The notes under the pieces are model-generated. The model was not told the DNA's origin and did not search any database. It saw only the letters and a program-made list of their open reading frames with translations. The position numbers were made by a program, and so were the translations under genes. From NCBI GenBank assembly GCA_964349885.1, contig CAYGIQ010000015.1:1-29138 (forward strand): DNA of 29,138 nt, in the 5' to 3' direction. The stretch's first letter is position 1. Every line of letters begins with the position of its first letter. This DNA comes from UBA1413 sp964349885 (GTDB lineage: Bacteria; Bacteroidota; Bacteroidia; Bacteroidales; Prolixibacteraceae). This document shows, piece by piece, positions 7,439 to 15,544 of the stretch.

Positions 7439-8737
7439 ATGAAAAAGCAAGATTTAAAGTTCGAAACCCTTCAGCAACATGCAGGTCAGGTTCCTGACCC
7501 TACCACCAAATCGAGAGCGGTTCCCATCTACCAAACCAGCTCTTATGTTTTCGACAATGCTGGGCATGCAGCCGATTTGTTTGCGCTCAGGCAGTTTGGG
7601 AATATATATACAAGGATTATGAATCCTACCACCGATGTTTTTGAACAGCGTGTTGCTGCCCTCGAAGGTGGAGTTGCCGCATTGGCCGTAGGCTCTGGCC
7701 ATGCAGCCCAGTTTCTAGTGTTTACAACCCTGCTCGATCAGGGAGATAATTTTGTGTCATCGCCCTACCTTTACGGCGGCAGCTATAACCAATTTAAAGT
7801 CAGTTTTAAGCGCCTTGGGATCGAAGCCCGATTGGCAGCCGATGTTACACCCGAATCGTTCGAAGCGCTTATCGACGACCGTACCCGGGCAATTTATCTC
7901 GAATCGATTGGCAATCCGGGTTTTGTGGTTCCCGATTTTGAGGCCTTCGGAAAGCTTGCCAAAAAGTACGACCTTCCGCTTATTGTCGACAATACTTTTG
8001 GAGGTGCCGGATACCTTGTACGTCCTATTGAATACGGAGCAGACATCATTGTGGAATCGGCAACCAAATGGATTGGTGGACATGGCACCAGTATTGGGGG
8101 TGTTATTGTTGATGCCGGTACCTACAACTGGGGCAACGGGAAGTTTCCCGGATTCACTGAACCATCGCCGGGTTACCATGGCCTTAAATACTGGGATGTA
8201 TTCAATTTCGAAAGCCAATTTGGCAATATTGGTTTTATCATTAAGGCGCGGGTGGAAGGCTTGCGTGATTATGGCCCAGCTATCAGTCCGTTCAACTCGT
8301 TTTTGTTAATTCAGGGTCTCGAAACGCTCTCGCTGCGCATGGAACGTCATTGCGATAACACCCTTGTTCTGGCCAAATGGCTCGAAAGGCATCCTGCCGT
8401 TGAGAGTGTTAACTATCCGGGCCTCAAAAGCAGCAATTCCTATCTTTTGGCAAAAAAGTATCTGCCCCGAGGAGCAGGTGGAGTTTTGTCTTTTATCGTA
8501 AAGGGTGGCAAAGAGGCTGCACAGGGAGTTGTCGATCGGCTTAAGATGGTTAGTCACCTTGCCAATGTGGGCGATGCCAAAACACTGATCATTCAGCCTT
8601 CTGCTACCACCCACTCTCAGCTTCCAGTAGAGGCTCAAATTGCTGCCGGGGTATTTCCAGCCCAGTTAAGGGTGAGCGTAGGGCTCGAACACATCGACGA
8701 TATCATAGCCGACTTTGATCAGGCACTTGCAGGATAA
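7439..8737 (+). CDS. metY: O-acetylhomoserine sulfhydrylase (PLP enzyme)
   Basis: MetY converts O-acetylhomoserine and sulfide to homocysteine and acetate, the direct-sulfhydrylation route to methionine. The 432 residues match the Cys/Met-metabolism PLP family with the longer MetY C-terminal half. The PLP lysine is K210 in S-A-T-K-W-I-G-G-H-G-T-S-I-G-G. The Asp that pairs with the pyridine nitrogen is D184 in I-V-D-N-T-F. The phosphate-binding stretch G-S-G-H-A-A lies near residue 85, and Y-T-R-I-M-N-P-T is near 57-64. The C-terminal S-A-T-T-H-S-Q-L and R-V-S-V-G-L-E motifs are intact. It lies 45 bases after the aspartokinase-like gene and 142 bases before metA, whose acetyl specificity fits this enzyme. 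Confidence 0.95.
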   Translation: MKKQDLKFETLQQHAGQVPDPTTKSRAVPIYQTSSYVFDNAGHAADLFALRQFGNIYTRIMNPTTDVFEQRVAALEGGVAALAVGSGHAAQFLVFTTLLDQGDNFVSSPYLYGGSYNQFKVSFKRLGIEARLAADVTPESFEALIDDRTRAIYLESIGNPGFVVPDFEAFGKLAKKYDLPLIVDNTFGGAGYLVRPIEYGADIIVESATKWIGGHGTSIGGVIVDAGTYNWGNGKFPGFTEPSPGYHGLKYWDVFNFESQFGNIGFIIKARVEGLRDYGPAISPFNSFLLIQGLETLSLRMERHCDNTLVLAKWLERHPAVESVNYPGLKSSNSYLLAKKYLPRGAGGVLSFIVKGGKEAAQGVVDRLKMVSHLANVGDAKTLIIQPSATTHSQLPVEAQIAAGVFPAQLRVSVGLEHIDDIIADFDQALAG

Positions 8738-8833
8738 TGCATGGGTATATTTTAATCAACAGGCCTACTTCTTAATGTAGATGAAGCTATGCACCTACCT
8801 TAGTTATAAGTCGAAATTCTGTACTTTTACCGT

Positions 8834-8870
8834 CCCTCCGTTGATTGATAGGTCGACGGAGGGATTTTAA
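8834..8870 (+). terminator. Strong hairpin between metY and metA
   Basis: CCCTCCGT at 8834-8841 pairs perfectly with ACGGAGGG at 8856-8863, with one further inner GA/TC pairing, and ATTTTAAA follows. The T-run is short. It could end the metY transcript. Because it stops only 16 bases before the metA ATG, it may instead be a 5' untranslated hairpin or attenuator of metA. A near-match -7 box TACTTTTA at 8822-8829 would place transcription start at the hairpin. Confidence 0.55.
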
Positions 8871-8879
8871 ACATTTGTT

Positions 8880-9797
8880 ATGCCAGTCAATATTCAAGAT
8901 CAGCTTCCTGCCATCGAACTGCTTAAGCAGGAGAACATATTCGTTATGGATTCTACAAGGGCCAGTAGTCAGGATATCCGGCCGCTTAAGGTTCTCATAC
9001 TGAATCTTATGCCTTTGAAAATAACCACAGAAACAGATCTGCTCAGGCTTTTGTCCAATTCACCCCTGCAAATTGAGGTGGAATTTTTGAAAATCAAAGG
9101 ACACACTTCAAAAAACACGCCGGTAGAGCATATGATGACTTTTTATAAGGATTTTGATCAGGTGAGCCATAATAAATACGATGGGTTGATCATAACCGGA
9201 GCCCCGGTAGAGCATCTTCCTTTCGAGGAGGTTACCTATTGGGACGAAATGCGCAGAATCATGGACTGGGCAAATTCCAATGTTTATTCGACACTTTTTA
9301 TTTGCTGGGCTGCTCAGGCCGGACTATACCACCACTACAGCATACCCAAATATCCATTGCCATCTAAAATGTTTGGTGTATTCAGGCATTCGGTCAGCGA
9401 CGAAAAACTTCCGATTTTCAGAGGATTTGACGAAGAGTTCTGGGTGCCCCACTCACGCCACACCGAAATCATCAGAACCGATGTTGAAAAGATTCCCCAG
9501 CTTACCATCGTTTCCGAATCCACTGAATCGGGGGTTAACATGGTGATGGGTAAGGGGGGACGGCAACTTTTTATTACCGGACACCTCGAGTATTCCCGGT
9601 TTACCCTGGATGGGGAGTACCGCCGCGACCTCAGCAAAAAACTGTCGATAGCCATTCCTGTAAATTATTATCTGAACAACGACCCACTCCAACAGCCAGT
9701 GGTACGTTGGAAATCGGCTGCTACACTGCTTTTTGCCAATTGGCTCAATTATTACGTATACCAGGAAACTCCCTATAATCTGGACGACATTCGTTAA
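8880..9797 (+). CDS. metA: Homoserine O-acetyltransferase (MetA type)
   Basis: The enzyme acylates the hydroxyl of homoserine as the first committed step to methionine. The 305 residues align without gaps to the MetA family. Catalytic Cys142 (F-I-C-W-A-A-Q-A-G), His235 and Glu237 (I-T-G-H-L-E) are at their standard numbers. Residue 111 is Glu in G-A-P-V-E-H-L. Known work on this family shows that Glu111 selects acetyl-CoA, whereas Gly111 in E. coli selects succinyl-CoA. The product would be O-acetylhomoserine, the substrate of MetY encoded just upstream. The pairing of the two genes supports that reading. A strong hairpin lies 16 bases before the ATG. Confidence 0.95.
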   Translation: MPVNIQDQLPAIELLKQENIFVMDSTRASSQDIRPLKVLILNLMPLKITTETDLLRLLSNSPLQIEVEFLKIKGHTSKNTPVEHMMTFYKDFDQVSHNKYDGLIITGAPVEHLPFEEVTYWDEMRRIMDWANSNVYSTLFICWAAQAGLYHHYSIPKYPLPSKMFGVFRHSVSDEKLPIFRGFDEEFWVPHSRHTEIIRTDVEKIPQLTIVSESTESGVNMVMGKGGRQLFITGHLEYSRFTLDGEYRRDLSKKLSIAIPVNYYLNNDPLQQPVVRWKSAATLLFANWLNYYVYQETPYNLDDIR

Positions 9798-9877
9798 ATC
9801 TGATGGATTGCAAAGGTGTGTTGTGCCCACCGAATGGCCCCACGAGTCAACTGAATTACCCATTTATCTGAAAGTGC

Positions 9878-9885
9878 TACCTTTG
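9878..9885 (+). promoter_or_regulatory. Probable -7 box for the TPR-like lipoprotein
   Basis: TACCTTTG followed by T matches TAnnTTTG in the 176-base gap after metA. Transcription would start near 9892, about 80 bases before the next ATG. No clear -33 element is seen. Confidence 0.4.
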
Positions 9886-9973
9886 TGTATCTGTTTTTTG
9901 TAATCCATACAAAACGGGCGATTGGAACTACCTTGATGTAGTCATCCCTTTTTCCATCTGTTATATTCGTGAT

Positions 9974-10873
9974 ATGATAAGACTTCTTTCCATAACTTTG
10001 CTTCTGTTTTCGTTTGCATACGGATGTAAGACCTCACGCATTTCAGTTTTACCCGAAAGAGAGCGTGAGAGGGCTTTGTATGCAGTATCAATTGGAAACC
10101 ATCAGGAGGCAATCGGCGGTTGGGAAAACTACTTTCAGATGATGCAGGCTTCGCAGGGAACAATTTTGCCTAGTGATTATTCGAAGGCAGCCATTTCTGC
10201 GTTTCATGTCGAGAATTACGAGTTGGCGCTCAGGTGGTTTGATCAGGCACGCTATGCCGATTACTCCGATTTCGAGATGTACGCAACCATGGCGGCAATC
10301 TATAGATCGCAGGACAACCTTTCGAGAGAAATTTTTGCACTCAGTTATTTGAAGGAGCATTTTTTAGCACATGCCCAGCTTAACAGTGTTTCCTTACGTT
10401 TGTTTGAGATTTTTTCAGAAACCAATCCATCAAAGGCAATAGAGCTATGGCCCGATTTAGATGTTGAAGTAAGGGCTGGAGAAGCCATGCTGAATCGGTG
10501 GTTTCAGTTGAACCTAACTGCTGGGGACAAAAATCTTCTTGATTCAGTTACACTCCGGCTCCTAGATCTTAATCCATACAATAAGGAGGCGTTGGAATGG
10601 CAAGCTGAAAAGTTTTACCAGATTGCAGAAGATCGTTACCAGCAGGAAATGCACAAATACAATCAAAATCGCACCCATGTTCAATACCAGTTTTTACTGA
10701 ATTCCCTCAAGGATATATCGGAAATATACCGACAGTCACTGCGCTATTTCGAAGTTTTATGGGAAATTGACCCTACACCCACTTATGCTGCATATATGGC
10801 CAACATCTACATTCGCTTCGACGACCGCGACAAGGCCGAGCATTTCCGCCGACTGGCAGAACCTCGGCGCTAA
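9974..10873 (+). CDS. Putative lipoprotein with TPR-like helices
   Basis: The 299-residue protein has a short basic N-terminus, a hydrophobic run and a lipobox-like A15-Y16-G17-C18, so it is probably a lipoprotein. The mature part is helical with repeated TPR-like pairs. Examples are 'RERERALYAVSIGNHQEAIG' near residue 30, 'KAAISAFHVENYELALRWFD' near 70, and a C-terminal pair from about residue 240 to the end. No enzymatic motif is visible. It stands alone between metA and the cold-shock gene. The -3 position of the lipobox is Ala rather than the usual Leu or Val, so lipidation is likely but not certain. Confidence 0.75.
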   Translation: MIRLLSITLLLFSFAYGCKTSRISVLPERERERALYAVSIGNHQEAIGGWENYFQMMQASQGTILPSDYSKAAISAFHVENYELALRWFDQARYADYSDFEMYATMAAIYRSQDNLSREIFALSYLKEHFLAHAQLNSVSLRLFEIFSETNPSKAIELWPDLDVEVRAGEAMLNRWFQLNLTAGDKNLLDSVTLRLLDLNPYNKEALEWQAEKFYQIAEDRYQQEMHKYNQNRTHVQYQFLLNSLKDISEIYRQSLRYFEVLWEIDPTPTYAAYMANIYIRFDDRDKAEHFRRLAEPRR

Positions 10874-11106
10874 AACTTTGTTTTCGAGGTTGGTTTGACC
10901 GCAATTGGCATTCCTGCTCTTCGTTCTGATGGGTTGTATAATCGGTGGCTATGCAGGTAGGTCATATGCACAGTTTATTTATTTGTTAAAGTTGCAGAAC
11001 TCCTGGCCAACAATTTTGACTGCTTTCAGGCATTTTAAACTGGTTTTATGGTCAGGTAAAAAATATCCATTCACTTGATTGTGTAAAATATTGATGTCTT
11101 GACAGT

Positions 11107-11141
11107 AGGTTGGTTGGATATGTTAAATTTTATTATATTTG
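11107..11141 (+). promoter_or_regulatory. Promoter of the cold-shock gene
   Basis: TATATTTG at 11134-11141, followed by C, is a perfect Bacteroidota -7 box. Two TTG candidates for the -33 element lie upstream in TAGGTTGGTTGG, 21 and 17 bases from the box. Transcription would start near 11148, giving a leader of about 16 bases. The rest of the 290-base gap before it (10874 onward) holds nothing I recognise. Confidence 0.6.
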
Positions 11142-11163
11142 CCGTGAATTTTAATTAATTACA

Positions 11164-11355
11164 ATGAAAAAAGGAACAGTAAAGTTCTTTGATCAAACCA
11201 AAGGTTTTGGTTTTATTAAAGACAATGAATCATCCACCGAAGTTTTTGTACACTCTTCAGGATTGGTTGATCAAATTCGCGACAACGATGAAGTTACTTT
11301 CGAAGTCGAAGACGGTCGTAAAGGACCTAATGCCGTAAATGTAAAACTTGCTTAA
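11164..11355 (+). CDS. Cold-shock domain protein (CspA family)
   Basis: The 63 residues form a single cold-shock domain, a five-stranded barrel that binds single-stranded RNA and DNA. RNP1 is present as K-G-F-G-F-I at 13-18, and RNP2 as V-F-V-H-S-S-G-L at 27-34, where the commoner form is V-F-V-H-F-S. The start G-T-V-K-F-F matches the family exactly. The gene is monocistronic, with its own promoter box and an intrinsic terminator 27 bases after the stop. Proteins of this family act as RNA chaperones. The sequence does not show whether this copy is cold-induced. Confidence 0.95.
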   Translation: MKKGTVKFFDQTKGFGFIKDNESSTEVFVHSSGLVDQIRDNDEVTFEVEDGRKGPNAVNVKLA

Positions 11356-11381
11356 AATATAAGTTACACAATTGCGACACC

Positions 11382-11409
11382 AAAGCTCTGTTTCCGCAGA
11401 GCTTTTTTT
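11382..11409 (+). terminator. Intrinsic terminator of the cold-shock gene
   Basis: AAAGCTCTG (11382-11390) pairs with CAGAGCTTT (11397-11405) around the loop TTTCCG. The T-run extends over 11403-11409. This is the cleanest terminator for an assigned gene in the window. Confidence 0.85.
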
Positions 11410-11515
11410 ATGCGTTTTTGTCACTTTTTCTTCACCCAAACCAATATCACCGGCACATTTCGTATCTTGTTGGAAATACCAATTGTTCCTTTCTGCCGTA
11501 AATAAGTCACACTCG

Positions 11516-12766
11516 ATGAACCCACGAAACGCCATAGGTTATACATTGATCCTTTGGATATTAATGGGATCATGTGTGGGCGTTAAAACGGGTTTTATTC
11601 GGAATACAGGTCATCTCGAGGCTCAGTTAATGCAAGGAGTAATCAGCAGTGATGTGGCGTTGGAGGAAATTTTCACAGACAAAGAACGACTGCACTTACA
11701 GGCTTATGCCATTGCCAGTGAACTTCCGGAGGCACGGAATACACTGTTGCCGGCAAGCAGGCAAAACAGAATTTTCGATAATCTTGCAGAACAACTTGTG
11801 CACGATAGCATTCTGCACGCCATAATGAGGGTCGAGAACCACCCCTCTGCCATTGAACAGTTGCTGGTATCAGCTGCTGTTTATCAAAATAGCTATGGCG
11901 CTATTCCTAAAGTACGACGCATCATCAACCGGGGAAATATTTCGGCCGGTATCCCCAGGGGCTTTCTGCACAAGAGTCGTCGGTTTATGTTATCTCCCAA
12001 CATCCGAAAGTATGTGCCACCTTCGAATGTGCTTGATCCACTTCCTCCGTCTGGGGCCTTTCCACTGCTTGCGTATAATGTCTTTCGGCAATTCGATCGG
12101 GTTAACGAAGGGAGTTACCGATCAGTAAACTTTGTTAGCAGTGCTTTTGGGAATACCGTTGCGGCCATTCGAAGGGATCCTCCTGTTAAAATAGAACAGT
12201 CGAGTTTTGTCCATTTTCTGAAACCCCTCGATATTGTTCTTATGAAATCGGAGGGGAATTTTACCGATAAAATTATTCCTGGATATTTTGGCCATACTGC
12301 TGTTTGGGCTGGGGTTGCCGAAACGCTGCGACATTCGCATCTACCCGGATTAGATATCACTGAAGGACCATTGTTCGTTGAGTCGGTGCGCACTGGGGTA
12401 AAATTCTCCCAAATAGATGAGCTGTCAGATGCATCCGTACTACTGGTAATTCGTGTTTTTGGGCTTAACCATGATGCCAAAAATGTGGCTATTGATCGAC
12501 TCATATCGCATATAGGAAAGCTGTACGATTTCAACTTTGACCTAGAGTCGCCGGCAAAGGTTTTTTGTACCGAAGTGCCGTATCTGATTTTTGATCAAAT
12601 CAGTTGGAAAACTCAATTTACCTATGGTCGTTATACAATGTCGCCCGATGATATAATTCGGACTGCATTTTCAGACAACCGACTGCAATTTATGATGCTG
12701 ATTACCCCCGATCAGGTGGTGCATATGCCGGCACCCGAGCTGATTGAAGAATTGATCAGCCGTTGA
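11516..12766 (+). CDS. Lipoprotein with YiiX/C92-like permuted papain-fold domain
   Basis: The ATG at 11516 gives 416 residues and a signal peptide ending in a lipobox-like M17-G18-S19-C20. A longer reading frame upstream would run through the cold-shock terminator and is rejected. The first half, to about residue 230, is helical and unassigned. The second half resembles the YiiX/YebB-like (peptidase family C92) branch of the NlpC/P60 superfamily. It has L-D-I-V-L-M-K near 240, G-Y-F-G-H-T-A-V-W with H260, F-V-E-S-V-R-T-G-V with E289, and Y-D-F-N-F-D then F-C-T-E-V-P-Y with C351. The likely catalytic Cys and His are thus present. The domain may cleave an amide or acyl bond at the cell surface. 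The substrate is unknown. Confidence 0.75.
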   Translation: MNPRNAIGYTLILWILMGSCVGVKTGFIRNTGHLEAQLMQGVISSDVALEEIFTDKERLHLQAYAIASELPEARNTLLPASRQNRIFDNLAEQLVHDSILHAIMRVENHPSAIEQLLVSAAVYQNSYGAIPKVRRIINRGNISAGIPRGFLHKSRRFMLSPNIRKYVPPSNVLDPLPPSGAFPLLAYNVFRQFDRVNEGSYRSVNFVSSAFGNTVAAIRRDPPVKIEQSSFVHFLKPLDIVLMKSEGNFTDKIIPGYFGHTAVWAGVAETLRHSHLPGLDITEGPLFVESVRTGVKFSQIDELSDASVLLVIRVFGLNHDAKNVAIDRLISHIGKLYDFNFDLESPAKVFCTEVPYLIFDQISWKTQFTYGRYTMSPDDIIRTAFSDNRLQFMMLITPDQVVHMPAPELIEELISR

Positions 12767-12773
12767 ACGGCGT

Positions 12774-13769
12774 TTATGGATTGGTTTTAAAATCCTGAAT
12801 TAATCCATCGGTTAACCAATTGGCGAGAGCTTGGCGGTTGGCTGGATTGATGATCCGTTGTTGGTCTCTGGAGTGGTGTATGTTGCCCAGCTCAATATAG
12901 ACAGACACGGGAATTGAATTGCGCACTACGTATAGGTTGCGGTCTGACACGGTACCTCTATATCCTCGGTTGGGCTGGTGCTGGCGATACTTCGCCTCGA
13001 AGGTGTTTTTCAGTATGCTGGCAGTCTTTGCACCGGTTTTGCTGCGTTCGTCGTGGTAAAAGAATACATCGATGTTTTGACCCTTGCTTCTCGCATCGAC
13101 ATGAACCGATATCATTCGGTGAAATCCACCGCGATTTTGGTTGTAAAGTTTGTTTATTGCATCGGTACGCTGTTTAAGCCTCTGTACCTGATTGAGCGGA
13201 ATGGTGAGTTTGGGATAACAAACTTCGTCTTTGTCGGGTGCCAGAAATTGTTGATCGCGGATCCCGTCGTTGGGGTCAATTACAATGAAGTGCACTGTTG
13301 CTCCATTTTCGATTAGATTTCGGCCCAACCTAAGCACAACATCATATGCGTATTCATCTTCGCACAACAAATGGTTCTCATAACGGCTCGTCGCACCGGG
13401 GTCGGGGCCACCATGGCCTGATTTTAGATAATATGTAGCCCCTTTTAACTGGTTGCTTCTGATAGTAACCTGTTGGTATTTAGGCCCAAATATGCGATAC
13501 ACTTGTGAGTTCCCAACAGCGGCAGGCGCTGCGGGCGTGGCTGATGTTGGTAATTTATATTTCCTACCCGCAATCAGGCTGTTGTTTCGCCCCAGCCGAT
13601 CTTTGTTCAACTCTACAAATGCGTTAAACTGATTGGGTTGAAGGCCATTTCTTTTCAGCAGACTGTAAATGCCGTCTCCTTGCTGCGCTGCTACCTCTGC
13701 TGGTGCATTTTGCCCGTACAAGGTGAGCGCAAACATCACGAAAAACTGAATTATTATGATTTTAACCAT
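12774..13769 (-). CDS. N-acetylmuramoyl-L-alanine amidase, LysM plus Amidase_3
   Basis: The enzyme cuts the bond between N-acetylmuramic acid and L-alanine in peptidoglycan. The 331-residue protein has a signal peptide (residues 1 to about 19, ending L-Y-G-Q). A LysM-like wall-binding domain follows, from G-D-G-I-Y-S-L-L at 31-38 to the L-I-A-G-R-K-Y-K-L-P motif at 65-74. A zinc-dependent Amidase_3 domain then runs to the end. Its metal and catalytic residues are visible: H119 in G-H-G-G-P-D-P-G-A, a Glu in L-L-C-E-D-E-Y, the His of I-S-V-H-V-D-A-R, and the Glu of Y-I-E-L-G-N. It is convergent with the C92-like lipoprotein gene (8-base gap) and divergent from the nucleotidase operon. Confidence 0.92.
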   Translation of the reverse strand: MVKIIIIQFFVMFALTLYGQNAPAEVAAQQGDGIYSLLKRNGLQPNQFNAFVELNKDRLGRNNSLIAGRKYKLPTSATPAAPAAVGNSQVYRIFGPKYQQVTIRSNQLKGATYYLKSGHGGPDPGATSRYENHLLCEDEYAYDVVLRLGRNLIENGATVHFIVIDPNDGIRDQQFLAPDKDEVCYPKLTIPLNQVQRLKQRTDAINKLYNQNRGGFHRMISVHVDARSKGQNIDVFFYHDERSKTGAKTASILKNTFEAKYRQHQPNRGYRGTVSDRNLYVVRNSIPVSVYIELGNIHHSRDQQRIINPANRQALANWLTDGLIQDFKTNP

Positions 13770-13860
13770 CTGTTTCCGTCGGAAATATAAACAAAAATTG
13801 AATCTTTGAACTTTATATTGAATTTAGAGTAAATGTAGTACACACTATAAAATCAATCTT

Positions 13861-14634
13861 ATGAATATGCGAAAAGCTTTCAAAAGTCTGCTGTTAATAA
13901 CGCTGGCTTTTTGGCTGCTTACTGCCTGCTCCACCGGATATGTTGTAGTCGAAACCTCCCATGCCAATCAAGTCATTACGAATCTGGAAGTGCCTGTAGA
14001 TAGTTCTATTGTGGCAATCTACGCACCTTTCAAAGCGGAGCTCGAGGCGGAAATGAACAAGGTAGTTGGCTTCAGTGAAATAGATCTGGTAAAAGGCAAA
14101 CCTGAAAGCCCGCTGACCAATTTTTTAGCCGATCTTGTCCTTTCCGAAGCATTGGATCGCGCAAATCATACTAATCCGCCGGCAGGGGCTCATATTTCGT
14201 TCCTGAATTACGGAGGAATTCGTACCGGATTGCCCAAAGGAGAGATTTTGGTTGGTCACCTTTTTGAGCTGATGCCTTTCGAAAATGAACTGGTTTTGCT
14301 TCAGCTTCCGGCCCGTGAGGTTCAGGCATTCCTTGATTTAATTGCCTCACGCGGTGGCGATAGCTTAAGCGGAGTTCGATTTCGAATTGCAAACGGAAAG
14401 GCCACAGAAATAGTGATAGATGGAGTTCCCTTTGATCCATCGTCCAATTACTGGCTTGCTACCAGCGATTATGTTGCCGACGGTGGCGATAGTTATTCGA
14501 TGTTGAGGAATCATGCAGCCCGGGTTGAAACAGGAGAGAAAATCAGGGATGTAATGATATTATACCTCTCTAAAACATACGCCAACGGCGAAATTATTCA
14601 TCCTAAGACCGATGGGAGGATCGTATATGAATAG
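13861..14634 (+). CDS. Lipoprotein with 5'-nucleotidase C-terminal domain
   Basis: The 257-residue protein has a signal peptide with lipobox T21-A22-C23 preceded by L20. The rest matches only the C-terminal, substrate-binding domain of UshA-type 5'-nucleotidases. N-Y-G-G-I-R-T-G-L-P-K-G near residue 118 corresponds to the family's N-G-G-x-R motif. H-L-F-E-L-M-P-F-E-N-E-L follows, and Y-V-A-D-G-G-D-S-Y-S-M-L near 205-216 is the nucleoside-binding loop. The metal-binding phosphatase domain is absent here and is encoded by the next gene, whose ATG lies 8 bases before the end of this one. ATG codons at 13861 and 13867 are both possible starts. Confidence 0.9.
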   Translation: MNMRKAFKSLLLITLAFWLLTACSTGYVVVETSHANQVITNLEVPVDSSIVAIYAPFKAELEAEMNKVVGFSEIDLVKGKPESPLTNFLADLVLSEALDRANHTNPPAGAHISFLNYGGIRTGLPKGEILVGHLFELMPFENELVLLQLPAREVQAFLDLIASRGGDSLSGVRFRIANGKATEIVIDGVPFDPSSNYWLATSDYVADGGDSYSMLRNHAARVETGEKIRDVMILYLSKTYANGEIIHPKTDGRIVYE

Positions 14635-15544
14635 ACGTAAATTTCTGCGCAATACCATTGCAGGTGCTGCCGGTTCTATGGTAGGTTTATTGCCTGCTTC
14701 TGCCCTCGCAAGTAATGACTTGGTGCGATTAACTATATTGCACACCAACGATCTTCATTCCCGCATTGAGCCTTTTGAAGATGGTCATCCACGGTTTGCC
14801 GGGAGGGGTGGTTTGGCAAGGGTTTCAGGTTTTGTAAATGCCTGTCGGGCCGATAATCCAAACCTGTTATTGCTTGATGCAGGCGATTTCTTTCAAGGAA
14901 CACCCTACTTTAATTTTTATGGGGGAGAGCTGCTGTTCGACCTTATGACCAAAATGGGCTACGACGCTGCAACCCTTGGTAATCATGAATTCGACAATGG
15001 TTTGCAAGGATTGCTCGATCCTTTGCCGCATGCCGGATTTCCGATAATCAATTCGAATTACGACTTCAGTGGTACCCTTCTGGAAGGAAAATTCCCCCGT
15101 TATAAAATTTTTAACAAGGGTGGTTTAAATATAGGGGTCTATGGTTTAGGAATTGAATTGAATGGGCTGGTGAATCAAAAACAGTATGGCGGTGTGCGCT
15201 ATACCGATCCAGTCTCCATTGCCCTTGAAATGGAATCCTTCCTGGCGGTTGAACGCAACTGCGATCTGGTGGTGTGTCTTTCTCACCTTGGTTTTCAGTA
15301 TCAAAACGATAAGATAAGTGATATGGCATTGGCGCCCCTTACAAACTACACAGACCTGATTATTGGCGGCCATACCCACACCTATCTGGAAGAACCTGTC
15401 GCGGTTGTGAACAAACTTGGAAAAACGGTTCTTGTCAATCAGGCTCATACTGGTGGATTGGCCGTTGGACGCCTCGATTTTGTCTTTGCACGTGAATCGG
15501 CACGGGACAAGAAATTGCTCTCTGCCTCCATTGCCGCGTTATGA
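14627..15544 (+). CDS. Tat-exported metallophosphatase (5'-nucleotidase N-terminal domain)
   Basis: The 305-residue protein starts M-N-R-R-K-F-L-R-N, a twin-arginine signal, then a hydrophobic stretch and A-L-A-S near 26-29. All calcineurin-like metal motifs are present: D42 and H44 in H-T-N-D-L-H, L-L-D-A-G-D-F-F-Q-G-T, T-L-G-N-H-E-F-D, L-S-H-L-G-F, and G-G-H-T-H-T. It ends where the UshA C-terminal domain would begin. That domain is supplied by the preceding gene, so the two products probably form one nucleotidase, or the phosphatase acts alone. The ATG at 14627 lies 8 bases inside the upstream gene, with GGGAGGA at 14614-14620 as an unusual Shine-Dalgarno match. Its TGA overlaps the lnt ATG. 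Confidence 0.9.
   Translation: MNRRKFLRNTIAGAAGSMVGLLPASALASNDLVRLTILHTNDLHSRIEPFEDGHPRFAGRGGLARVSGFVNACRADNPNLLLLDAGDFFQGTPYFNFYGGELLFDLMTKMGYDAATLGNHEFDNGLQGLLDPLPHAGFPIINSNYDFSGTLLEGKFPRYKIFNKGGLNIGVYGLGIELNGLVNQKQYGGVRYTDPVSIALEMESFLAVERNCDLVVCLSHLGFQYQNDKISDMALAPLTNYTDLIIGGHTHTYLEEPVAVVNKLGKTVLVNQAHTGGLAVGRLDFVFARESARDKKLLSASIAAL

Noticed and set aside
8781..8870. 29-codon ORF in the metY-metA gap as a second leader peptide
   Set aside because: It runs through the whole hairpin, has no Met codon after the start and lacks a distinctive codon run. It is more likely chance.
10929..11078. 49-codon ORF upstream of the cold-shock gene
   Set aside because: There is no signal peptide, no family resemblance and no promoter or ribosome site of its own.
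11372..11515. Upstream extension of the C92-like lipoprotein gene
   Set aside because: It would translate through the cold-shock terminator and place the lipoprotein signal internally. The ATG at 11516 gives a normal signal peptide.
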